From: Acanthamoeba sp. SK_2022b
Taxonomy: Eukaryota; Discosea; Longamoebia; Acanthamoebidae
Direction of reading: 5' to 3'
NCBI GenBank assembly: GCA_027943245.1
Contig: JANDJZ010000208.1
Location: 16,719-80,718 of the forward strand
Length of the DNA stretch: 64,000 nt
Below, piece after piece: positions 55,757-64,000 of the stretch (position 1 is the stretch's first letter; each line of letters opens with the position of its first letter). Both the position numbers and the translations under genes were made by a program. The notes beneath the pieces are model-generated. The model searched no databases, was not told the DNA's origin, and saw only the letters and a list, made by a program, of their open reading frames with translations.

Positions 55757-56259
55757 ATGGACGATGAGCACGGATTCTTCAGTGCGGAGGTTACGGCGTC
55801 TGACGTGTCTACGAGCACAGCGCAGACGGCTGCTCCTGAAGATGAGGGTTTTCCGTTTCTCTCTGAGTTTGAGTTGATTTTGCCCAAGTTTGTCTCCATC
55901 TTGAAGGCCATCCAAGATGGAGGCGAGGAACGTGACATCGTCCGACTGGTACCTCTCTACTCACCCTGCTTATCTCGTGTCTTGTTACATTCAATTCGAT
56001 TTATAATTAATTTAATTTAATTTAATAAAATGTATGCTATGTTTATTCTTTCCTTCAGACAAACGACCTCAACGCGCACTTCAAGAAGTGTCACCGGACG
56101 CTGGACGAACTGCCCGGCACCGAGCTCACGCATGCCCAGCAGCAGGCCCTCCTCCGCCAGTACCAGGACCAGCTCAAGCGAAAAAGGTGCGTGCTTGCAG
56201 GCTTGTGAGCCCGTAGTGTGCTAGGTGCTCACCCTGCCATGTTGTCTCCACAACATGCG

Positions 56260-56301
<42 letters not shown>

Positions 56302-56407
56302 ACACTGCACGCATGCACGCAGTGCGCTGATTGCCAAGTACCAGTCCCTGCCAGTGCTACAGCAGCGCTACACGGACAACGCCGACGACAGCGCCATGCA
56401 CGAATGA
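55757..56407 (+). CDS. MED9: Mediator complex subunit 9-like protein
   Basis: Predicted 134 residues from exons 55757-55948, 56059-56186 and 56323-56407, all phases consistent. MED9 sits in the Mediator middle module and links to RNA polymerase II transcription. The pattern agrees with the family: an acidic N-terminus, FPFLSEFELILPKFVSILKA (first helix of the FLPxV--I type), NDLNAHFKKCHRTLDELPG with the conserved Pro-Gly, and THAQQQALLRQYQDQLKRK. KSALIAKYQSL then matches the KYKSL-type end of animal MED9. Sequence similarity is modest, as usual for MED9, so the call depends on the whole pattern and the length. The second intron holds a (CA)n tract. Confidence 0.72.
56262..56301. repeat. (CA)n microsatellite in a MED9 intron
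   Basis: An alternating GC/CA run of about 40 bp between the donor at 56187 and the acceptor at 56322. A second shorter CA run lies at about 56487-56508 in the 3' region. Confidence 0.9.
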
Positions 56408-56704
56408 GCTTGAGGCCCAGTGCATTGTGAATGGCCTCGCTCCAGAGGGTTTCGAGGATTTGCACAGCATGGCCACGAACGCACGCCACACACACACACA
56501 CACACATACGCCACACGCGTTGTGTCAGCACACGGCCGCACACACAATCGCGACCACGACCGACGTGCGCCACAAGCTGACGCCCGGCGGTTCGCCTCTA
56601 GAGCAGAGCTTCCTCTATTTACAAACGCTTTTATTTATAGTCGCCACTTGGCCTGTGATATGTCGCGCACACGCGCTCTCCCTTTCTCTTCCTCTCTTGC
56701 GTAT

Positions 56705-58612
56705 TTACACTTGTGAGGCTGGCGTGGGCTGCGACGACCCGACCTCGGGCGTGATCACTGCATACGCGCGCGCGCGTGTAGCGGGCCAGCCACGGAGTGA
56801 CGTCAGCATTGCAGGGCCCCAGCCCCAGCCTCAGCAGCAAAAACAAAGGAGACGCACCGGGGGGAGCCTTGTCGGCCTCCTTGCGCCACGACGGCATGCG
56901 TAGCTCGTGGGCCTTGACCCACGCGCCCTGAAGCAGGCCCAGGCCTCGCGCGGCGCCCATACGCAGGGCCTCCCGCTGATACTCGAACAGGTAGTGGCCG
57001 GCGATGACCGCCCCGCCCGCCACCCACAGGTACACGAACCACGGGTGGTCCGTCGGCGTCACGGCCCTGCGCCATTGCAGAGGTCAACGTCGCAAGCAAC
57101 GGCGACGCCGCCGCGCGTGAGCCACGAGCGCGCGCGCATGCGTGTGATGGTACCAGAGCAGGAAGAAGAGGCCCGCGAGGGAGCTGACGGTGGCGAGGTT
57201 GACGTAGAACCACTTGTGGGGGTCGTCGGGGTGGAAGGCGATGACGTAGTGGGCCATGAGCGGGATCGAGGTGAGGAGCAGCGGAAAGACGAACCAGGCC
57301 TCGCCGGGCGTGGTGGTGAGGAAGGCCGTGAAGAGGACGAGGTTTAGCGGCACGAAGATGCAGAGGAGGTGCACGTAGAAGTACTTGTGGGGTCGCGGCA
57401 TGACGCCCCAGTGGTCGGACAGCAGAAGGTGCAGGCACAGCAGTCCCGCCGACGGCAGCAGCACGTAGGCAAAGTAGGGCTGCCGATCGAACTTGAACAC
57501 GTACCTGCAGGTGTTGTGTTTTGTTTAATTTAGAATAGAATAATGATGATGATGATGATGATGATAATAATAAAAGATTATAAGAAGTGTACGTGAAGAT
57601 GACGGCGAAGTTGATGGTGGCCGAAACGAGGACGTGGAGCTGCAGCCAGGGCTTCTCGACATTATGCGACGCCTTGTATTCGTGGGCGTTCGCGTTAGTG
57701 GACCAACACAGAGAGCATGACACGGAAAGCGGCAAACGTACGAGGTGGAGACAGCCGCAGAGGATGACCGAACCGGCCAGCGGGTAGATGAACCAGGGCA
57801 GCCCGTGGTCCGTGGTGATCAGCCACACTGCGCCGTCGACATGTCTCATGAGACTGTGTCCTTCAACTTTTTTACGACGTGGCGTAGCCAACAGTCACTG
57901 TGAAATGTACCCAGAAAGAGGGCGATGTTGAGGATCAGCGCCGCGAGGACCACCCACTTGACCAAGCGAGCCCGCGTCGCCAATGGCGGCCACTTGCTAT
58001 CGGTCGTGGCGCCGCCGGCCGGCGTCGCGGTGCTCATGGATGGCGGCTCGGCTCGTGAGATCGTCGGCGACGTGCTGGCGCTGCGGGCCCCTTTGCGCGC
58101 AGCCGCGCCGAGTGGTCGCCCACAGTCCACGCAGCAGTAGCTCACCGCGTCGTTGCAGTACCTGGCGTTGCACGGTCAACAATCTCGCCGAACAGACATT
58201 CCACAGATCTCGGACATAAACAAATACAATTTCAGAAAAAGAGAATGCATAATAATAAAAAAAAATGACAAAGCAGAGAAGTGACGTACCCGCAGGTGGG
58301 GCACACGACTTCATCGCTGAGAGAGGCCTCGGTGTGGGTCTTGGCGTCATCGGACGACAGGTCTTCGTCGCTGAATTCGTCTGCGGGCGCGCTGGGCTCC
58401 TCGGGTCTGTGAGGCAGGGGCGGCGGTGGCAGTTCCGCCGCGCACTGCATGCAGTACTGGGCGCTCGCATCGTTGCCCCACCTGGCGCAGCGTTATGTCG
58501 CGGACACGGCGCTTATTGTGGTCAGTCTGACTGGAGCCTCGGAAGAAGGAGAAGAGGCGGGTAAGGGGGCGTGCCTGCAGTTGGGGCACTTGTTCCTGAC
58601 TGGTCCGTTCAT
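56705..58612 (-). CDS. Zinc-ribbon membrane protein with repeated 2TM-type segments
   Basis: Predicted 419 residues from eight exons: 58612-58575, 58481-58290, 58161-57911, 57827-57742, 57672-57593, 57504-57154, 57066-56858 and 56757-56705. All phases agree, and the first intron is GC-AG. Two C-x2-C...C-x2-C zinc ribbons (C9/C12/C23/C26; second in CPTCGYCNDAVSYCCVDC near 72-89) flank an acidic Pro-rich stretch. The rest is membrane: hydrophobic helix pairs separated by short loops with repeated W-F-x-(Y/F)-P/W patterns. Examples are NIALFLVWLITTDHGLPWFI, YFYVHLLCIFVPLNLVLF and TDHPWFVYLWVAGGAVIAG. These resemble the 2TM domain, repeated about four times. Zinc ribbons on a multi-2TM protein are an unusual combination; function unknown. 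Confidence 0.72.
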
Positions 58613-59556
58613 GGCGGCAGGAGAGGGGGTCTGCAGTACGGCCCAACGCCACCGCAAAGTTGCGTTGAGTCTGAGGCCCTTTATGCAAGCACAACGCTTG
58701 ACATTCGTTCTGGCAAGGATTGGGGGGGGGGCTGTGTTGTGGTAGCGTGCCTTGCGCTGCGGTCTGGTGTGCACACGTTGGCTTCTCGCGGCGATAGTGA
58801 ATCTAGCTGTGGCGACTGCCGATGGGCGCCCCAGTCCACGCGTCCCAGCGCGGGTCTCTGACAAGCGGGACAGGACGATGCGCTCCGGAGACCAAGATCT
58901 CGGGCCTAACTTCAACACATGACGTGCGTGAAGAAACTCTCCAAGTCTTTCCTGACAATTCCCGACTCCTCTCTGAGAGATCCAATTTAAACTCTCCTGG
59001 TTCCACTTTAACAGGCAGGTTTTCATATTAACTTTGTGCTTGTCCAATTGGAGATTTTTGTTCTGAGTAGGCATTCTTATGGCAGTATACTCTTACCTTC
59101 CTCTAGCAGCCACAGCTGTTTGAAGAGGATGCACCATGGGGAATCTGCCATGAGTTTCTTGTACCTAGTATTATTGCCCCTCCACATGTCAGTGACCATG
59201 ACTTGGAGCATAAGCTTCCTGAAGCAAGGTTGGCAGGGCTACATGGGTAGCCCTGCCAACCACCCACAGGCACTTAGTAACCAAACATCCAATATTTTGG
59301 TGTCCTTGGTAAGTGTATCCACTCTTTTGTGGTAGCTGCATCCTATGTAAATTCTTGTGCGATTTGCCAGAATCGAAAGTAACCCACAGCAGATATTGTA
59401 TCCTGCCTGTGTTGAAGATATCACTACCTTGGTTGGATCCTACAACTGTGTGGTCGGTCACACCCTCAAGAAACCTCCCTTGTGCCTTTTCTCACCCTTA
59501 AAAGCAAGAGAAAAGGTGCCAGAAAAGTGTGGTTTGGAGAACATTTAAAATCAGAG
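58613..59556. other. Intergenic region with an element-like remnant and strong hairpin
   Basis: 58613-58990 is the 5' region of the zinc-ribbon gene, with a G9 run near 58722. From about 59030 GC drops and the plus strand reads LFEEDAPWGICHEFLVPSII in one frame, then stops; this looks like a fragment of a mobile-element or other protein. A perfect 15-bp inverted repeat lies at 59228-59261. The last 60 bases are the VPS28 5' leader. No intact gene is seen. Confidence 0.5.
59228..59261. repeat. Perfect 15-bp inverted repeat with 4-base loop
   Basis: The arm GGTTGGCAGGGCTAC (59228-59242), loop ATGG and arm GTAGCCCTGCCAACC (59247-59261) pair without mismatch. It sits in the element-like remnant about 300 bases before the VPS28 start. 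Confidence 0.95.
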
Positions 59557-60576
59557 ATGATGCAGCATGAGGTGAAGTTGTACAATAATCCCAAGGAAAG
59601 GGAGATGTACGAGAATATGGCCGATCTTTATTCTATTATCAAAACTACAGAAGCGCTTGAGCGTGCTCACATGCGCGATGCTATCAATTATGAAGAGTGC
59701 CGCTCCCCTCCTTGGACTCTTTCAGAAGCGTCATAAAGGAGCCCTGGATGGTAGCGCTCACGTCTCGTGTCGTATGCAAGGTATCGCTCTGCGTGCGCCA
59801 AGTTGATTACGCAGTACAAGACCGCAAGAAAGGTGACACAGCCCTACGTGCCCGACGTGCGCAAGTTCATGAAGGACTACCGCCTCGACTGCGAGGCTGC
59901 CCTTGACCGCCTCGAGTCAGGCACGTCGACCCTCTCTTGCTCCTTGCAAGGTCGACGACCGTATGAGCTAGCTCATATGCGCTCGTTCGTGTGTTGGTTG
60001 ACAGGAGTGCCAGACAACCCGGACATCACGATTGACCCCAAGGTGGTGGCCGAGACTGTCCAGTTCTTCATCACCGCTATGGACTCGCTCAAGCTCAATA
60101 TGAACGCCATCGACCAGGTCTGCTTCTCCTTTTCACCAGGATGGGTTCACGACCCTTGTTTCATTCATTGAAGACTCACTTGGTCGGCGTCGTGCATGAT
60201 GGTGGTGGTGCAGGTCCATCCTCTACTGACCGACCTGTTCGAGTCGCTGAACCGAATATCGGCGCTCGCGCCCAACTTTGAGGGCAAGGCCAAGGTCCGC
60301 AACTGGTACTGGCTCTCTCCCTCCCTCCCTCCCTCCCTCCCTCTCCACCTCTTCAGATGTGAGCTGTGATCTCTACTTGCTCAAATTGATGTGACTCATA
60401 CACGGCTCACTCGCCGCGTGTACCTGCCTGTGTGTCTTCTTGTCTGGCCCAGGCTTTCGCTGATGACATCCATGAAGGCCAGCGACGAGCTCAACGACGA
60501 ACAGGTGCGCCAACTCCTGTTCGACCTCGAGACCTCGTACACGGCCTTCCACCACTCGCTCGGCGGGGGAAAGTAG
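59557..60576 (+). CDS. VPS28: ESCRT-I subunit VPS28
   Basis: Predicted 212 residues (human 221) from five exons: 59557-59696, 59781-59950, 60005-60117, 60214-60305 and 60453-60576. VPS28 joins VPS23/TSG101 and VPS37 in ESCRT-I, and its C-terminal domain contacts ESCRT-II. The N-terminal core-binding half shows VKLYNNPKEREMYENMADLY, ALERAHMRDAI, LITQYKTA and FMKDYRLDCEAALDRL. The C-terminal four-helix domain shows VQFFITAMDSLKLNMNAIDQ, LTDLFESLNRI, ASDELNDEQVRQLLFDLE and AFHHSL. The exon 2 end is ambiguous: a GT donor at 59951 or a GC donor at 59921 both keep frame and differ by 10 residues. The latter gives a family-like junction. The ATG at 59557 fits the start of homology. Confidence 0.95.
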
Positions 60577-60919
60577 CATAGGCCTGTTCCGGGAAGCTCC
60601 ACTGGCCCCACTCTCTCCCCACACGCTCCCTTTTAGCTTGTATTTCTTGAATGTTTTCTTGGGTAATTTATTTGTTGCTTATAAGAGCCGTTATGCGAAC
60701 TGCGGCACCAGGTTACTGAGGGAAAGAAAGCCTGCATTTTTGTAAGGCCAAATTTTAACCACAGCAATCGTTTTGCGTTCGATTCATCCTCGGGGAGGTT
60801 GGAACGGCCGTTTGTGATCTCCCTCTGACTCCCTCCTTCTGCCTAGGCCCTTTTTCCTTTGGCGCTCTGGCGAGGCTCAGCGTTAGGGGTGGAGGCACTC
60901 GCCACCGTGTTGAGGCAAA
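60577..60919. other. Intergenic region between VPS28 and the kinase gene
   Basis: 343 bases hold the VPS28 3' end and the kinase 5' leader. The region is AT-richer near 60640-60680 and CT-rich from 60800. No gene or clear TATA box is seen. Confidence 0.5.
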
Positions 60920-62111
60920 ATGCTCATCAACCGACTACTCAAGCGGGTACGCCAATCCCACAGATTTCCCTCCCAAAGCGTTGTCTCCTTACCCGAGGCG
61001 GCAGTTCGATGGCCTCTTTTAAATTCTATATTATAGATTATTCAATTTTTATATGGGCCACTTATTGTTCTGTGTTCCTGCCCGCAGAAAGGCCAGGCGG
61101 GCGGTCACGACGTGAGCGACACCTCGCTAGCGGCACTCGACCCCTGGGTAGTCCTCTACGACGACCTCGTGTTTGGGCGACAGATTGGCAAGGGTAACTT
61201 TGGCCGCGTGTTCGAGGGCACCTACTTTGGTATCACTGCCACCATCCCGGAGCTCCTTCCTTCTCTCCCTCTTCTCTCCTATAGCACGTGCGTGTCCCCA
61301 CTCCGGCTCCACCCAACTCACAGTCGTCGCTCTGGTGGCGGTGGGCGGTGGGCGGCTTGCTGTGTTGTTGTCGACCGTCCAGGCACGCCCGTGGCGATCA
61401 AGCACCTGTTCCCCGTGGGCGAAGGCCTAAACGTCGAGCAGACCAGGAAATACGTGGACCGCGAAATCGTGTTGCTCAAGTGCGACCCCCCCCCGCGCCT
61501 CTTCTCTCTTCCCCAATCCCTCGCCCCTCTTCCTCCTCCTCCCTGCACCTCTTGCTCACGATCGCGTGTCAACGTCGGGATAGGAGCCTGCATCATCCTC
61601 ACATTGTACAGCTGATCGGCATCTGCGAGCACGAGACAGGCCAATACATCATCACCGAGCTCGTACCGGGAGGCGACCTCAAGACCGTTCTCGCGAGACG
61701 GGTAGGGTCTTCCCCCTCCTCCTCCTCCTCCTGTGCTCGCCCAGTCTCAGGTTTCCCTTTCTGGATGCGTGGGCGCAGGACACGGTGCTCTCGTGGCGAC
61801 AGCGTGTCGTGCTGGCGAGGGACGTCGCCTATGCGATGAACTTTCTCCACCACAAGGGCTTCATACACCGGCACGCTGTCCCTCCTCCGAGCACGCAGCG
61901 CACGCGCGTGACAGAGTGCGGAGCCGCACGGGTGCGGTCCATGGGTTAACGCGTGCTCCCTTGTCCCGTGCGGCACTTGCAGGGACTTGAAGCCGGACAA
62001 CGTGCTCCTCACCGAGAGCGGGCGCGCCAAAGTGTGCGATCTGGTATGCCCGCGTGGCCCGCCTCTGTTAACCCTCACCCTGGCTCACTGTTACCTCTCT
62101 CTCCCCCCTCG

Positions 62112-62154
<43 letters not shown>

Positions 62155-62828
62155 GGGTCAGGGCTTCGCGCGGGCATCGAAAAGGGACAGCTCCTACATG
62201 ACGATCGCCGGCAGCGTACGTCGCGCTGCCTCTCGTTCTCTGCTGTGGCTGGCGCCCGTGGTGTGCGTGCCTCACGTGCCCCCTTGGTCATTCGGTTCAG
62301 GACGACTACATGGCTCCGGAGGTGCTGCTCGGAGACAAATACGACGAAAAATGCGACGTGTTTGGGTACGCGCTGTTTGGGGGGGGGAGTGCATAGAAAC
62401 ATTTCTAATAATTATTTTCTTGAATTATTAAATTATCGATTTGATTACAGATATGGAGCAGTGCTGGCCGGTATTGTCTCTCGCCGAAGGCCAAAACGTA
62501 ACGAGGATGGCCTCTACGGCTTCAAACTGGACCAGTTCAAGGCCCTCATACCTCCCGACTGTACGCACGCACACACGCACAGCTGAGAGTGCCCGTTTGA
62601 CTTACGGGAGAGGGGGGGGGGTGAAAAAGGCCCGAAGAAGCTGTCCGATCTGGTGCTGCAGTGCTGCGACTACGACGGCACCAAGCGGCCGTCCTTCGAC
62701 GAGATTCTGTCGACCCTCACCAAGCTCCTCGACAAGGAGCTGCCCAAGCAGGAGACCGGCGAGGCCGGTGCGGCCGAGTCCAGCACCGAAGCTCCCACAA
62801 ACGGTGCGTGTCGTGCGTTCATTGTTGC

Positions 62829-62901
<73 letters not shown>

Positions 62902-64000
62902 GCAGTTGTACCATAGCTGCTAATCGAGCCTGTGGTGGTGCAGAGAGTCGACCGACGCTGAAGATGCTGCTGCGGTCGCAGCCCCAGCGGAGCCTGGCGT
63001 CGCTGCCAATGTCGCCCTCGCCCTCGCCCTCGCCGCACAACGCGTCGTCGTCGCCCCCGTCGACGCCGCCGCAGCAGAAGCTGCTCAAGATGCCCGGCAT
63101 GCGGTCAATGGCCAAGGACGGGCTGTGGAACCAGTTCCAGAGCCTGGACAACCTGACGCCGCACAAGAGCACGTCGAAGCTGCTGTCGCAGTCGCTGTCG
63201 ACGTCGACGTCGACGGCGTCGATGGCCAGCGTCGACAGCCGGTGCATCACGCCCGGATCGGGCAACCGCGAGCGCAGCGGCAGCGACAAGAGTGTCGAGA
63301 GCTCGCCGCGAGCCCGCGGGCCCGGCGGGGACCAGGCCATGCGCCAGCGCAGCGGCAGCGAGAAGGCCTCGGTCAGCGAGAGCGGCAGCGGCGAGAGCGG
63401 CGTCTCCACGGAGAGCGGCAACAGCGTGGGCGATCGCGGCAGCGGCGGCGTCGGGCGACGCAGCGCCCTGTCCGGGCTGCAGGCCCTGTGGACCGCCGGC
63501 AACAGCAGCGACCGCAGCATGGGCTGGACCGACAGCGAGCGCAGCATCAGCAGCGGCCTCAGCGGCGACGGGACCGACACCGAGTCCACCAAGGACCGTG
63601 GCAGCAAGCGCGCCAAGAAGCACAAGAAGAAGAGCAAGAGGGGCTCCCTGAGCAGCGGCGGCAACAGCGCGCGACACCTGTCGACAGAAATGGCCTGGGT
63701 CGGGTCGGGGAGCGGCGTCGGCGTCCGGTCCGAGCCGAGCGAGGCCACGATCGAGGAGGACGAGGAGCGCCCCAAGCCCAAGGCGGGCAGCCGCGTGGCC
63801 GGCAAGGCCAAGGAGAGGCGGGAGGCGGACGAGAGCGGCAAGGGCTCGCGCGCCAAAAAGGACAAGAGAGAGAAGCGAAAGAGCGAAAGCGAAAGGAGCG
63901 ACGCCGAAGACAAGCTCAAGGCCAAGGAGGGGAGCAAGGTGCGCAAGGGCGAGCCCGGCCCGGCCCCCGCCGCCGCCGTCGCCGTCGGCTCGAACCCGGC
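60920..64000 (+). CDS. TKL-type protein kinase with long Ser-rich basic tail (3' incomplete)
   Basis: The first exon 60920-60946 (MLINRLLKR) joins 61088-61229, then about ten more exons; the gene runs off the window. The kinase domain is complete: IGKGNFGRVFEG loop, VAIKHLF lysine, LHHPHIVQLIGICE, catalytic HRDLKPDN, DLGFA in place of DFG, YMAPEVLLGDKYDEKCDVFG and RPSFDEILSTL. These features fit TKL (LISK/RAF-like) kinases. HRDLKPDN is rebuilt only if the intron starting at about 61875 uses a GC donor (CG|GCACGC). The tail from 62944 is rich in Ser, Gly, Lys and Arg with many RxxS sites (MLLRSQPQRSLASLPMS), likely regulatory and disordered. Two introns hold (GT)n tracts at about 62115-62152 and 62846-62900. 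The substrate is unknown. Confidence 0.85.
62115..62152. repeat. (GT)n microsatellite in a kinase intron
   Basis: A pure GT run of about 38 bp between exon ending VCDL and exon starting GFARA, ending a few bases before the acceptor GGGTCAG. Confidence 0.95.
62827..62901. repeat. (GC)n(GT)n microsatellite in a kinase intron
   Basis: GCGC repeats followed by about 54 bases of pure GT, upstream of the acceptor GTGGTGCAG at 62942. Confidence 0.95.

Noticed and set aside
62819..63946. 375-codon minus-strand frame rich in Leu and Ser
   Set aside because: Antisense of the kinase tail and its (GT)n intron; it starts in the microsatellite.

Overview
The window looks like nuclear DNA of a free-living amoeba, most probably Acanthamoeba or a close relative. 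That assignment is inference from four things: GC-rich genes broken by very short GT-AG introns (about 50-110 bp), compact divergent and convergent gene packing, a gene set of clearly eukaryotic proteins (DRG2, VPS28, MED9, U1A/U2B'', ALKBH, HisRS, histidine ammonia-lyase), and protist-style architectures (SH2/STAT-like protein, ankyrin kinase, giant M11 peptidase). Splice junctions were placed by hand from GT/AG sites, reading phase and protein continuity. They are models, not transcript-verified.

Layout. 1-1.7 kb: degenerate mobile-element remnants. 1.7-25.6 kb: gene-dense. It holds a small secreted protein, a three-domain glycosyltransferase, a coiled-coil protein, HisRS and histidine ammonia-lyase head to head, an ankyrin-repeat kinase-like protein, an SH2/STAT-like protein, a polytopic membrane protein, a thiamine-binding (UPF0045) protein, an SH3BGRL-like thioredoxin-fold protein, a PB1 plus UBA-like protein, an AlkB dioxygenase, a secreted beta-helix protein and a U1A/U2B'' snRNP protein. 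25.6-40.4 kb: an AT-richer repeat island. It holds a dead LINE on the minus strand, a 330-bp solo-LTR-like insert nested inside it, a 3.5-kb segment bounded by 118-bp inverted repeats, and dispersed remnants of an unclassified element. 40.4-53.0 kb: one gene on the minus strand coding for a predicted 3,965-residue type I membrane protein: beta-helix-like modules, M11 (gametolysin-type) metallopeptidase, Cys-rich region, about 2,400-residue Ser/Thr/Pro stalk, C-terminal domain, transmembrane segment and short tail. 53.0-64.0 kb: DRG2, MED9, a zinc-ribbon/2TM membrane protein, VPS28 and the 5' part of a TKL-type kinase running off the end.

The genes are not an operon. The recurrent pattern is head-to-head pairs sharing short 5' regions (123-373 bp). 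HisRS beside histidine ammonia-lyase is a pairing in which both partners use histidine. The most unusual content is the giant stalked metallopeptidase with phase-1 modular exons, the glycosyltransferase fusion and the STAT-like SH2 protein.
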